Assembly: GCA_030770425.1 (NCBI GenBank)
Contig: JASJFT010000194.1
Coordinates: forward strand, 1-64,000
Length of the DNA stretch: 64,000 bases
Direction of reading: 5' to 3'
DNA from: Darksidea phi
Lineage: Eukaryota > Ascomycota > Dothideomycetes > Pleosporales > Lentitheciaceae
Every line of letters begins with the position of its first letter. The stretch's first letter is position 1. Of the stretch, positions 46,905 through 58,322 are shown piece by piece. The position numbers were made by a program, and so were the translations under genes. Under the pieces are notes generated by a model. It saw only the letters and a list, made by a program, of their open reading frames with translations, ran no database searches and was not told where the DNA came from.

Positions 46905-48841
46905 TCATGATGTTGTGGGAGGTGGCGTTGGGTCTAGAATAGGCAAGAAGTTGCCGACGATCAAAGCTGGGCTACAAAGGTCAGCCTCCATCGCATGTAG
47001 GCGCCCGCAAGACTCACATGTTGTACATGTCGCGCTTTACGGTGAAGGAGAAGCAGCATCGTATCTCAGGATCCTTTGAATTAGGATCCGGATTTTTGAG
47101 TGAACAACTGGTCAGGATGGCCTTCTGAGTGTGGTCGAACGCAATGGCCCCAAACTTCTCCCAGTATGATACTAGTGAAGGTTCGGCGATGATCTCGTGG
47201 AGGGCGATGTTACCCTACGGCAGTGTTTAGCATATTGTTAGATTGTACGCCTCGTGGACACTCACGTCGCGCAGCTTTGACATCGGTACATGGATCAACC
47301 GCGCCATCTCCTTGTTCCCTCTGTATATCTCGCCCGTCCTCCGCCAGCAACAGGCCGGAATGGCCATACTGGCAAAGACACGGTCGTACTCCATCAAGCT
47401 CTTGTCAAACCACATCTCGACGCGAACGAGCTCCATGTCCGTTAACGAATGCATCCGCTCACGGAACTTTGGCCTGAACCTGTCCAGCTGTCGCAATATC
47501 CGCACGCGGGAAATCTGCTGTAGGTTCTGCTCCATGTACTGTTTTAGCAGAGCGTAGCCCTTGACGTAGTTGAATGGCTTCAGCAAGCCCGCGTCCATCT
47601 TGGCTTTCAGTAGCTTGTTCATTCTTTCTTCGGGACTATCTGTGCCAGCTGGATCCGCAGCCGTCAAGTAGTATTTCTCTCGTGCCTTGTCCATGGGAAA
47701 GCCGCTGACAGGTCTCTGAATGGCATTGGCGGTTGCGACTTGCGCGGGCGGTGGTAGCAGTTGCGTACTGCTTGACGCATTTGGGTTGAAAGGCGTGTTG
47801 TTGGTAAGGGTACTCATAGGGTTCATCAAAGAAGCATCAGAGAACAGTTGGTGGAACTCGCCACCATTGTAGAAGTTGCCGTCATCCATGAGACTGTTGT
47901 TCAGGAAATCGTTGAGCAGGTTATACTCGTTGCTGACCTCGGACGTGTTGAACATATAAGAAGGATGAAGCTGGTGCATGTCCTGGAAATTATTCTGTGA
48001 TGACGAAGCCCAGTCATTGTAGTTGAAAACTTAGAAATAGTTCAGTATGAATTCCACAGCACTCGAGCAGCGTGTAACTTACGCGACGGGCTTTGAGAGG
48101 TCAGAGGAGGCAGCTGTGGCGCGGATACGGGCGTAGGCTGGGCGATCGCTGCTGTGCTGGCACCTATACTAGCAGGCAGAGGAGGCGGCGCAAGGTTCAG
48201 CCCTGAATCTGGAGCATTGGGCTGTTGAGTGATGGAGTCCGGAGCCGCTTCGGAGGCCGTCGCCTCGTGCTGGGAGTTGTCTTTGTCGTCATGGGCGCTT
48301 TCTGAATCCGTCTTGGCTTTTTTGACCCCTTCTCGAGGCTCGTCATGACAGAGATGTCCAATATTTCGCTTGATACACCGCGTGCAAGGCCGCTCCTGCA
48401 GCAGATGATAGGTCAGCCTGGGTCAAGTGAACAGGGCACTGGGCGCACTTACGAGGTCGCATGTCATATGCTGATCGTAATGAGGTTAGCACGTTCTGTC
48501 AAATATCTTGGAAGCAACGCTTTGGAGTGGATCGGAGGTCGGGAGGGTCTGCGGCTCACCGAACGTCTGCAGTATATGCACGCTAGAGGCCGAGGGTTAG
48601 CAGGGCCATTGACACTATTGAGGGAACACAGCATGGCGGCCTTACCATGATTGACCTTTCGACGCTTCTTCGAAGTTTTCGTCGGGACATGGGACCCGGG
48701 CGCAGAAGGAGCCTTGTCCTTCGTTGGGGAGCTGCTTTGGGATGAACTGGCTCTGTTGGCGTCCTTCGCCTGATCCGCCGTCGTGGACGCCGTCGTACTG
48801 GCAGCAGCGGGGCCATTGGATTCGCGTGTCTTTTCCGTCAT
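46905..48841 (-). CDS. ERT1: Zn2Cys6 transcription activator of gluconeogenesis, ERT1/AcuK family
   Basis: Exons 48841-48646, 48582-48560, 48470-48453, 48395-48083, 48029-47266, 47214-47018 and 46971-46905, giving 525 aa. AcuK/ERT1 activates PEP carboxykinase and fructose-bisphosphatase genes during growth on non-fermentable carbon. The zinc cluster is spread over three exons after KKRRKVNH: Cys67, 70, 77, 83, 86 and 95 (CX2CX6CX5CX2CX8C; ACIYCRRS-HMTCDL-ERPCTRCIKRNIGHLC). The third exon is only 18 nt and carries Cys77. Next comes a Pro/Ala/Gln-rich linker, then the conserved C-terminal PAS-like part (ACCWRRTGEIYRGNKEMARL, ALHEIIAEPSLVSYWEKFG). The last exon restores the family C-terminus IPALIVGNFLPI; without that splice the frame would stop at 47014. 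Confidence 0.92.
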
Positions 48842-49705
48842 CAACGACGGCGCTGCGGGCAGGTTTCAGCGCTGGATGGCCCGTCTCGGAAGCCCACGGG
48901 CTGGGATTTGGGTTCTACGACGGGCTTGTCACGCCTGGCAGCTCCAAAAAAGCAACCGAAGATGGTGGCGCCTCAGACACGTTCCTTGGTGGTACACTGT
49001 AGCCTGCAGCGGACAGGCACTGGGCGGTGGAGGGCAGTGTTTCAGCAACACGCGAACCTCGAAGTCGCCGGCGCAGGTGATGTTCGTGCCCGTGAGGTTC
49101 GGCAGACGCCACCCCTAGCCGAGGATCTCGCGGGGTATCGGCTGGGAATCGACAGCGACCGCGCCATCCTTCGCGCCATTCTCCTTCCACCCGCAAACGT
49201 CCACTGCTCGGGCGACGGCGAGGACATCTGGGCTGGGCAAAGCAGCGTTTGCGCAAGGCTCTCCGGGAAGCATATGCTGCCGTGGGCCAACCATGGCCAC
49301 ACCCTCACTCGACAGCTGGTGGTCGCCCTCCAGCGCGGGCCTAGCCCTGCATGCACGACTCCGGGAACCATATTGCCGGACCTTATGTTTCTATATTCGG
49401 CAGACAGCGAGGGCCTTCGTTCACGATGCGCACTCCCCATCGCGCATCGGCCTCGCCGTAGCTCTTCGATCACGCTATCGATATGCCGACTTGTCCCCCA
49501 GATCTTCCGTGTTGCTCACAGCCCTCGTCCCGGGTATTGGATCCCCGTCCGAATGCCCCGAAATCCTCACCGCAACCCTGAAAGACATTCCCAGGACCAT
49601 GTCTGCCCTTGTTGCGCCATGCATCAGGCGGTATGCCAAGCCATGCATTCGCCTTTGGATAGGAAACAACTCCCATGCGCCGTCTCAGACCTGCATTTCA
49701 ATAGT
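48842..49705. promoter_or_regulatory. GC-rich upstream region of ERT1
   Basis: About 0.86 kb between the ERT1 start and the CENP-Q stop (both minus). It is GC-rich, so long frames open on both strands (48908-49711 plus, 267 codons; 49042-49473 minus), but none resembles a known protein. It presumably holds the ERT1 promoter and a possibly long leader. Confidence 0.45.
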
Positions 49706-50742
49706 TCATAGCGCCGCGTACTGCCGTGCGCTGGCGTGCCTGAAGAGCACGTCGTCCAATGCCGCCTCCGCGTTCCTCATTGCCTCGTTGATGCCTGCGA
49801 CCTGCTCATGATTGCCCTGCATACTCTCGAGGCTGCGTCGGAGTTGCTCGAGCAGCGGCGCGAGCTCGGGATCAGGGGAATCCAGCATCGAGACATCCGC
49901 TGTCCTGGACCGCTTCAAGCTAATGTCATCCGGGCCGTCGTTTTGGATTTCGATATCCTTCAAATCTTGCAGCAGTGGATGGAGCTACAACATGTTAGCC
50001 ACCCGCTCAGCCTGGTCAAAAATAGAGAACTGCCTACTCGTCCATCCTTTTCCTGATGCTTCCACGCGGCCCTCCACTTCTTCGCGTTCTTCTTCAGCTG
50101 TTCCAAGTTTTCTTGGTCCTTCTCGAGAAGGTGCTCAGCCACCTTGACTTGCTCCTTGAGCAGCTGCTCTGAATGGCGCTGCGTTGTGACCTCTCGGAAG
50201 AGTTGCGCATAGCGCTCGGTGAGCTTGTCGATATTGAAGTGAATATCTCTGGCCTGGGGTGGGATCCGTGAATCCGACAGTTGGCGCCTTAGCATCTGAA
50301 CCAACGCTTCCAATTTCTCGTCGGCGATCGCGGCCCTACGCTCATCCCGCTGTGTGTTCACGACGTCCTTCTTCGCATCCCTGAGCACCGCGACAATCTC
50401 TTCTAGGACCTGAGGCGACACCCGTGGCCAAGCGTCAATCTTCTCCTGTGCAATTTTCCTTGTGCGCGGCGCTAGCTGGACGTATCTTTGGGTCTTGGGT
50501 TGTTCTGCGGCGATCTCGTCCGGTTCCTCATCATGCCCCTCGTCGCGGCCCCGAGGTGGTCTCCCTCGCGCCTTTTTCTGACCCGACACTCCGGGCCCCT
50601 TTTCAGTGTGCGATTTGCGCTTTCGTTGTGTCTTCTGTTGCGCAGCAGCTGGCTTCGGCCCACGTTTCTTCGCCGTTATCGAATTGCGTTTGCCGGGCGG
50701 CCTGCCCCGCCGCCTCGTCCCTGGCTTTGGCCCTGAACGCAT
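49706..50742 (-). CDS. CENP-Q-like kinetochore subunit (inner kinetochore)
   Basis: Exons 50742-50038 and 49984-49706, giving 327 aa. CENP-Q (Fta7/Okp1-class) is part of the COMA/CCAN complex linking CENP-A chromatin to the outer kinetochore. The call rests on layout and on the segment YVQLAPRTRKIAQEKIDAWP, which resembles the CENP-Q family core (RTRxIxxE.I...W). Two helical coiled-coil regions follow (VLEEIVAVLRDAKKDV; EQLLKEQVKVAEHLLEKD), and a C-terminal helix pair LAPLLEQLRRSLESMQGNH. The N-terminus is strongly basic with AT-hook motifs: RRGRPPGKR (11-19), KRGPKP (26-31) and ARGRPPRGR (58-66). These would allow binding to AT-rich DNA. I am fairly but not fully sure of the family. Confidence 0.75.
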
Positions 50743-51102
50743 CGGCGCCTACAATTTTGTAAGGCTTCGATCATATTCCTTTGCAATTGACACTTACCAT
50801 CGCGTCATGGATAAAATGGCGGGGTGGTGTCGAGCGCGTAAACACGGCGATCGCCAAGCGTGACCGACGTCGCCGGAAATGCGTCCGTGCGTTTCACGTG
50901 CAATGCAGTTTATGGATTGCTATTCGGGTTCATTCAACATTTGTTCCCTTGAACTCTTTGCCAATGTGCGATTCCAGCTCATCCTTCCCATCCAACCACC
51001 TACGCCATGTACAATCAAGAGACTCATTGGACAATCACAACGTACAATGCGTATAGCCATACCCAGCCACCATCTATTGCCCATCCCCACGCCATTCCAC
51101 CC
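50743..51102. other. intergenic, 5' flank of CENP-Q gene
   Basis: 360 bases between the CENP-Q start and the Hsp70-like stop; presumably the CENP-Q promoter. Nothing else seen. Confidence 0.5.
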
Positions 51103-53282
51103 CTAATGGAACTTCGCACTAACGCCCCCATACCTCACCCCATCCACCTTAAGCTCAAACACTAATCCGGCACTCTCAATCTTCATATCCAGCGTAAAAT
51201 CTAGATTATCAAACTCCACACCCTTCGTAGTCGTCAGTCTCGTAAACAAGGTCTTTGGGACGGTATTAAGGTCGGTAGTAAGCGTGCAGACGCTAATGAG
51301 GCCTTTGCGGTAACTATCTGGGGCGACCTCTGAGTCGCACGCTATCAGGTCGTCTTCGACGATGAGGGATTGCCCGGGGCGGAAGTTACGCGTGTAGTGG
51401 AAAGATATGGGTGTTGATTCAGAGACTTGTGCGCCCTGTCGACATGTTAGCACTTCTTCTAAGCACAAGAGAAGTGGGGAATATGTACTTTGGCGATATG
51501 CCACTGCATCCTATCACTGACCATCCACCTCTCCCATAACGGTGACCAGTACCGGTCCGCAATCGGATGCTTCGCCTCATCAAAGACCGTTGCGTAGCTA
51601 GTCCCGTAATGCCACCTACTCCGTCGACTAACCACCATGCTACCTTCCAAGCCCCTCAACACGGCGCCCCGCACTACGGCCGTCCACGCATGGATCGGAT
51701 GGAAGATTTCCACCGTCTGTGAAGCGCTCAGCGCAACTGCATGTGTAGGACGCTCCGTGTATGGGGGCGGCGGCGCACTGTTGAAATGCACCTTCATACG
51801 ATTGTAGAGGTAGTTGCTCTGCCCGAAACCCCCTACGAGTACTATTCCGCATACGAGGCCGCCTTTAGCGCGAATACTGTTCACCTGCCCTTCCACCAAC
51901 TCAATCACCTCCGTAACCACTGGATCAAAGATCTCCTTTACCTGCTCGGCACTTAGTACCAGGAATCCGCTATCCAACCCAGCCTCCTCATCATCCGGAA
52001 GCCCGGGAAACGGCACGTTAACCTCGTTGTGTTCGTCCTCGTTAAAGTTGCGTTTCACGAATTCTTCGAAGTACTTGAGGCCCATATTCCACGTCTTGGC
52101 CTTCTTTTCGCGCATGGTGTTGTAGAGGTCCGCGCCGATGCGCCGCTTCACATGGTCGGAAAAGCGATAGTTTAGAAAAGCACTTCCGCACAAACCACCG
52201 GTCCCTACAGCACTTTCTTCCACGCGGAGTGGGGCGAGCTGCGTTATTTTGTATGCTATGAGGTCGACTGTCCCACCACCTGTTGCTGTTAGCACCTTAC
52301 TGCTCCCGATACCCCTTGGACCCCGCCTAAGGTTGCTGATAAAGACAAATAAGATAAGGTGTAAAAGAGTGAGAAACGTACCAGCATCACAAACCACGAA
52401 GTTGTCTCCAACTTTCAGATGATTCGGTTGAATCGCCTTCAACGTATAAACCGCCGCAGCCTCTGGTTCACTGATCAGCTTCAAATCTCCCTTCTTTCCC
52501 ATGCCTGCCTTCTCCGCCGCCTTCAACGTCGCATCTTTCGCCGAATCACTCCACACAGCCGGTACCGTCAACACAAACTGCACTTTCGTCATGCTCATAA
52601 AGGTCTCCCCGTATCGCTTCGTTAGCGTCCCCATAGTGTGCTTGTATATTTGGCTGAGGTAGTCCGTGACCGCTTCCATGACGGTTTTCTCATATTTGCG
52701 CAGTTGGGCGGCTGTTTCGAGGGGCGAGACGAAGTGTGGCAGTTTGTGGTTTCGGTCCAGGAAAAGCTTTATACAACGGAGACGGGACTCCTCGGGTTTG
52801 AATTGGAAACCCCATTTTATGTTTTGCGCGGGCTTGGCGGAGTAGTCGAGAGAGGTGGTGGAGGTGTCTTCGATTGGGGCGTCGGTGTAGGCGATTTCGG
52901 TGGGGACCTTGTCGGATGTGATTCCTAAGCAGATGCATGAGTATTGAGAAAAGTCGTAAAGTCTAGCTGGGGGGTTGGAATACCATTTCCGCCAGGCCAT
53001 GTCTTGATGATATCAATGTCATCTGGTGTCGCGCTGTAGACGGCAGCCACGCCTGCTCCAGATCAGTCCCTCATTCCTCCCCAAGCTTGAAAATATTGAG
53101 GTATTCGCACCGCTATACGTCGTCCCAAAGTCCACGCCAACAATCAACCTATCCTGCGCGGCATTCGCTTTCGACGCGCTACCCGTCGCAGGCGTTGGGC
53201 TGTGATTCGTGCCCGGATTGAATGCAATCGGGAAATTGCCCACTCTACCGAACATACTGTTCGTATTTGAGTTTCTCTCCAT
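51103..53282 (-). CDS. Hsp70-like actin-fold ATPase (HSPA12-type)
   Basis: Exons 53282-53111, 53052-52984, 52924-52382, 52279-51489 and 51435-51103, giving 635 aa. The Hsp70 nucleotide-binding core is complete after splicing: phosphate-1 VGVDFGTTYSGVAAVY (about residues 50-65), FVLTVPAVWSDSAKDATLKA, LISEPEAAAVYTL, phosphate-2 CDAGGGTVDLIAY (splice-restored) and the adenosine motif GIVLVGGFGQSNYLYNRM. The C-terminal part is not a classical Hsp70 substrate-binding domain. It shows the HSPA12-like layout common in expanded fungal families of unknown function. The third intron is long (102 nt). The protein probably binds ATP in the cytosol; chaperone activity is unproven. A 492-bp region separates it from the divergent coiled-coil gene. 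Confidence 0.9.
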
Positions 53283-53774
53283 CTTTTCCAAATCTAGTAT
53301 ATACTCCTGCGCAAAGTGTGCCCGCTACATCGACAGTGATCGTGTAAGATGCCTCGACTGGAAATGGAGACCAATGCTCGACAGGAGGAAAGATTGAAGT
53401 GAGGAGCTGGTAAGGGCAGCGCGACAGACCTCGAGGTCATCGAAATGGGTGCCTGGGAGGCATGGGCGGATATCAGGCACCTGGAAAGGACGCTGTAAGC
53501 ATTGAAGCCTGGCGGACGACGAGCGGGAGACGATCAGCGTCGAGGGCGTCGCTAGTCCGATTGGAGGGGGCGGCTGAACTCCCCGCTATCGTCCCGTCTG
53601 ACATCGGGCTTGGTTGTTACATCCTCGTCGCCCATGCGCCCGCAACAGAATCGAGTCCACTTAGTTTTTACAATCAACACTATGTCTCACTTGCTTCTAA
53701 GGCTTGGTCTTGAAGAATGTCGATACTAGACGCCTGCAGTCCCGCCACTAGGTACCCCACCACCAACAACCCCC
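53283..53774. promoter_or_regulatory. bidirectional promoter region, Hsp70-like / coiled-coil gene
   Basis: 492 bases between two divergent start codons. I see no clear TATA or heat-shock element. Confidence 0.4.
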
Positions 53775-55433
53775 ATGACAGGCGAGAGGAAGACCACTGG
53801 TAGGCACCACTTTTTGAACATGCATACCCTCCACTAACAACAACTGCTAGATCTCTCCACCCGCCTCGGCGTCAAGCGCACCAAACCCTCCCTCACCAAA
53901 CCTCAAAAGTCCCCATCAACACCTATCAGTGCGCCACCCAAAGCCGCCATAGCTACCGCCAAACCGAAGAAAGACGAAGTACAACGCCACAGAAATCCCT
54001 TGAATGATATGCTACACCATCGAACAACCAAAGACAAGGAGAAGAACAAGGATTTGGCAATCAATAGTGCACCAGAGAAGCGAGAGGAAGTGCAGGCCGG
54101 GGATGATGGCGTCACCAGAGGGGGGATGGTTGATACGAGAGCAACCGATAGAGTCGCAGAATTAGAAAGAGCATTACTGGTCGCAAGAGAGGAGCAGATT
54201 GCGATGCGCGACGAGCTGGCGAAGCTACGAGAGCATGAGTCTGTGTATCGCAGTACGATAGATGAGTATAGGCGACAACTCGCCGGGACGTATGACCATC
54301 TTCAAAGTCCACCAGGCGCCTTCCACACCAACTCTCGGCCCGCCTCGTCCGGGTCGACCACGACACCCGGGGAATACGAGCAGCAAATCAACCCTCACCG
54401 CTCCTTCAATAGCCACCGCCGTGAAGACCTTTTGGAACTCAACCACGGCCTTCGCTCGAGAATCGCTCAACTACAGGATCAAATCTCGTCTCAAGAAGCG
54501 CACTTTCAGTCCAGGCTAGACCATATGCGGTCCCACAACGAAGCAGACTGGAACGAGTTAACCTCGCGTCTCCATATCACAGAGAAAGAATCTCAAGAAC
54601 GCCTTCAGCAGTTGCTCTCCCTTAAATCGAGCATTTCTTCTCTCACGCGCATGGATGCACAAGCTACAGACAGCGAACTCTCCGAGAGTCTTTCACAGCT
54701 GGCGAATCGAGTGCGAGAGTGGGTTATTAGTAATTTTCGAAGGGCGAAGCCCGACTTGAGTAGCGTGTCGTTCGAGACAGCAAAAGCGCTCGAGGCTATA
54801 ACTCCAGCATACAGAGGGATTGACCCTTCGAACCGATTGGCATTGTACCAAGCGCTCATATCGAGCACTATGATGCATATCTTCCGCGAGCCAATCGTCA
54901 TTGGACTACCTGAGACAGGACCACTAGCGTCAGTGAGACTACTGGCAGCATATTTCCAAGACACCGGTGCTGACTATCGAGAATGGCGTCGAATAACTAT
55001 ACGTAATTTGGAGAGGAGCGAGGCGAAACAATTGCTACGACAGGAGAGGGAGAAGTTGACACATCACCTCTGTGGCGAGATCGGACACCAGCTCTTCACG
55101 CTGACTTCGACGAACTTGACCCCTAACGCGCAAACAACGCTTGAAGGAATCCTACACGCCGCCGCGGATCTCCAAAATACCCTGCTACTGCAGAAAGCAC
55201 AGTACAGGGTGCTTTTCTTCCACAGCCAGGGCGGCCGAGAGGTTAGATTTGATGCGGATAAGATGGAATCAATTAACGATCTTGACAACAGCATGGAAGA
55301 CGATATGGTCATAGACCGCAAATTCGCCTTCTGTGTCTTCCCGTGCCTAGAGAAATCCGGTGATGAGTACGGTGAGCACGCCGATGTCCAGAACGTGCTT
55401 TTGAAAGCGAGCGTTTGTTGTGCTGATGGATAG
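53775..55433 (+). CDS. coiled-coil hypothetical protein, 535 aa
   Basis: Exons 53775-53799 and 53851-55433; the first exon has only 25 nt (MTGERKTT), and splicing joins it to DLSTRLGVKRTKPSLTKP. The N-terminal 90 residues are basic and Pro/Lys-rich. A coiled coil follows (RVAELERALLVAREEQIAMRDELAKLR), then a second in the middle (LRSRIAQLQDQISSQEAHF). The C-terminal half is a helical domain with LSSVSFETAKALEAITPAYRG and ISSTMMHIFREPIVIGLPE, ending VLLKASVCCADG. This layout is frequent in fungal proteins annotated only as hypothetical. No enzymatic motif, signal or membrane span is visible. A scaffold role is the only reasonable inference. Confidence 0.8.
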
Positions 55434-55802
55434 TGGTCCTCTGCAGGGACGCGACACGGAGTACCGTATATCATGCAAATCAAGAGGAAGTCTACAAGAA
55501 ATGTGCCGTCAGCACTGTTTCAACTAGGCCATAGAGTTGCGCTCGAAGAGCAGGCCACGCCGATAATGAAAGTGCCGAAGGCGGTAGCGTAACGGTCCAA
55601 CCTGGCCACACAAAACGTGCAAACCAATTGGAGATCGTAAGCTTTTGATCTTCGCACGTAGACTAATTGGCTCGGTACAGAGAAGAAACCAAGACAGCTT
55701 AAAGATGTGCGGCCCCATTAGGGAATAAGGCGTGATCTGGAAATTGACCACATTCAAAGTTGATGATGTTCGTATTGGTACATAAGACGTCGTGGAGTGA
55801 AG
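55434..55802. other. intergenic, convergent 3' ends
   Basis: 369 bases between the coiled-coil and RING-CH genes. Nothing seen. Confidence 0.55.
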
Positions 55803-56845
55803 TTACTCATCTTCAGCGTCATCGTCCTCACCTTGCACGTCCATCACTCGCTCCCCAGCATTTTCAAGCGTGCGGCGACTCCATGCTCGAACACCTTTAT
55901 AGGTGGCCTGCGGGCTATTAGATCCATAGAAACGGAAGTCCACATGATACATACCATCAGAAAGGTACCAACACCAATCAGTATAATGATCCAACTAACC
56001 TGCTCATACCGATCACGTCCCGTGTTTCGTCTTCTGCCTCCTCCAATGCGGAGGTAGGAGAACGGACTAGCGACTAGGACTTTTAAGAAGCCAAGGACTC
56101 CCATAGAGGCAAAACCTTTGGCAAAATGTTCGTACCAAGAGGCGCGCTCATCTTCATAATAATAAGAATTAGATCCTGACCAGGGTGATAGGAAGCTCCA
56201 AGGGTCGAGATACAGGTTAATGATAGGATCTGCGACAAAGCCGAGTACAAACACCGCCATGATGAGGATCGTAATAGTCATAATGATTTGAGCGGCTAAC
56301 GAGAATAGTCAGCATGTGCCTAGCTCTAAGATTATATACCGGAATGAAGCAGACTTACCAGCGCTAGCGACGAACCTCCCAGCCCCTAGCCGAACGAGCC
56401 GGTACTTGAAACGGCACGTTGGACACTCCCAGTAATTCCGGCGTCCATGATTGGGATCTGCGTAACGCCAGGCTTGCAAGCAACCTTCGTGAACATACTT
56501 GGCCGAGCCTTTACATAAACACGGTCGGATCAAGCGCCCATTTTCGTCCTCATACTTGACGCTGCCAGGCGACTGTAGGAAGCCGGGCAAATGCTCTGAT
56601 GGGACGTTCAAGGTGGGTCGAACCACGTCCATGCAGATGCGACATTGTCGCGGCGGCCAGTGTTTGCGCCTTGAAGATTGCGTGCCCTGCTCTGGCTGTG
56701 GAGGGTCGTTGGTAGATGAAGAGGTGGGCGGAGGTGCCCGCTGGCTCGATGACGAATTCGTCGGTTCTGACGGTCGTCTTCTTGGAACATCGTCCGGCCA
56801 GCACCAGTTCCCAGGTATGTTGGCTTCAAATCCGGATGATGACAT
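55803..56845 (-). CDS. membrane-bound RING-CH (MARCH-type) E3 ubiquitin ligase
   Basis: Exons 56845-56359, 56295-55955 and 55907-55803, giving 310 aa. RING-CH proteins transfer ubiquitin from an E2 to membrane substrates. The C4HC3 zinc ligands are visible: Cys68 and Cys71 (QCRICMD), Cys109 and Cys111 (PCLCKGS), His119 and Cys122 (VHEGCLQAWRY), and Cys141 and Cys144 (WECPTCRFKY). Two hydrophobic spans follow, MTITILIMAVFVLGFVADPI (about 170-190) and VSWIIILIGVGTFLM (about 262-276). The acidic C-terminus ends QGEDDDAEDE. The family YKGVRAWSRRTLENAGERV stretch begins the last exon and supports the final splice. It is transcribed divergently from proteasome alpha-2. Confidence 0.9.
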
Positions 56846-57310
56846 GATTGACGACTGGCAGCTGATCGAAGAGTAGTCTTTCAGGTGGGGGTTAATGCGG
56901 TAGTTACTGGGGCAGGAGCATAGTAGAAGAATGAAGAAAGATCAAATGCGATGCTGCAGACACGGCCTCGGCTTCGTGATGGGTTCGTTTCACATATCAG
57001 GCATCGCCTTGCTACACTTCAACAACGCGAGGACACAGTGGCAGAAGAAACAGCGGGGGGCGTTTGTGGAAGTCGCTGGAAGCACAAAGGCGAGAATTCA
57101 ATTAACGGGTGACGACTAGGCCCAAGCTCCTTTCACGTGACTATGCTTGGCGCTGGCAGTCGACGCGGCGGAGCTTGCCTAACGAAGCTCGCAGCTCGAC
57201 CAGCAAGTCGATTTCCACCTCCGCTCCAACCCTGCCGTATCCTCTCTTCCGCCGTCGCTGACTGCATACCACTCCTCTCTTTCAACTTTCCTCCTGACTG
57301 CGAATCCGCT
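56846..57310. promoter_or_regulatory. bidirectional promoter region, RING-CH ligase / proteasome alpha-2
   Basis: 465 bases between divergent ATGs. No textbook PACE element (GGTGGCAAA) is visible. Both products act in ubiquitin-proteasome degradation, so shared regulation is plausible but unproven. Confidence 0.45.
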
Positions 57311-58322
57311 ATGGCCGACAGATACTCCTTCTCGCTTACTACTTTCTCGCCCAGGTAAACAATCATCCAGAGGCATATTATTGTAGTCTGTTTGCTGATA
57401 AGAATACAGTGGAAAGCTGGTGCAGATTGGTATGTCTGGCCATAGTTCCATCGCAGAAGCTCGCCCGGTCCTTGGACCATCGCTAACACTGGCAGAATAT
57501 GCCTTGAATGCGGTCAATCAAGGTGTCACCTCTCTAGGAATCAAAGGTTGGCCTGCATCTATATGTGTAGAAGCTCAGATCTAACCTGGTTCAGCTACCA
57601 ATGGCATCGTCCTCGCAACCGAGAAGAAGTCGTCATCCCCGCTCATCGATTCCTCATCTTCATCCAAAGTCAGCCTCATAACCCCAAACATTGGCATGGT
57701 CTACTCTGGCATGGGCCCCGATTACCGGGTGCTTGTCGACAAGGCTCGCAAAGTATCACATACGGGCTACAAGCGCATCTATAACGAGTACCCGCCGACG
57801 AGGATATTGGTGCAGGATGTGGCGCGCGTCATGCAGGAAGCTACACAGTCCGGTGGCGTCCGACCGTACGGCGTTAGTCTGCTGATCGCTGGATGGGATG
57901 ACGGAATCGAGCCAGAAACAGAGACGAAGCAGACCGAAGAGGAGGCAGATCTGGAGAAAAAGAAGCTGAGCGGCAAGACTGGTGGTATTCTGAAGGGTGG
58001 CCCAAGCTTGTACCAGGTCGATCCTAGCGGTAGCTACTTCCCGTGGAAGGCAACGGCTATCGGCAAGAGTGCGACGAGCGCGAAGACGTTCCTCGAAAAG
58101 AGGTACACTGAGGGTCTTGAACTAGAGGATGCCATTCACATCGCCCTGCTTACGCTGAAGGAAACGATAGAAGGCGAAATGAACGGTGACACGGTGGAAA
58201 TTGGTATCATCGGCCCGCCGGAGGAGCGATTACTTGGCTTTGAGGGTGTTGAAGGAGCCCAAGGCCCGCGGTTCAGGAAGTTGAGCCCACAGGAGGTTGA
58301 AGACTACCTAACGAACCTATGA
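57311..58322 (+). CDS. PRE8: 20S proteasome subunit alpha type-2
   Basis: Exons 57311-57354, 57410-57429, 57496-57546 and 57595-58322, giving 280 aa. Alpha-2 sits in the outer ring of the 20S core and helps gate the channel. The N-terminus [28 protein letters not shown] is the textbook alpha-subunit signature. It is split by three introns, one exon being only 20 nt. Further matches: [92 protein letters not shown]. Between IAGWDDG and [11 protein letters not shown] lies a charged insertion of about 30 residues ([18 protein letters not shown]). It makes the protein longer than yeast Pre8 (about 250 aa); I believe filamentous fungi often carry such an insert. Confidence 0.96.

Noticed and set aside
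48908..49711. 267-codon plus-strand frame between ERT1 and CENP-Q
   Set aside because: GC-rich region opens frames on both strands; composition is unlike a real protein.
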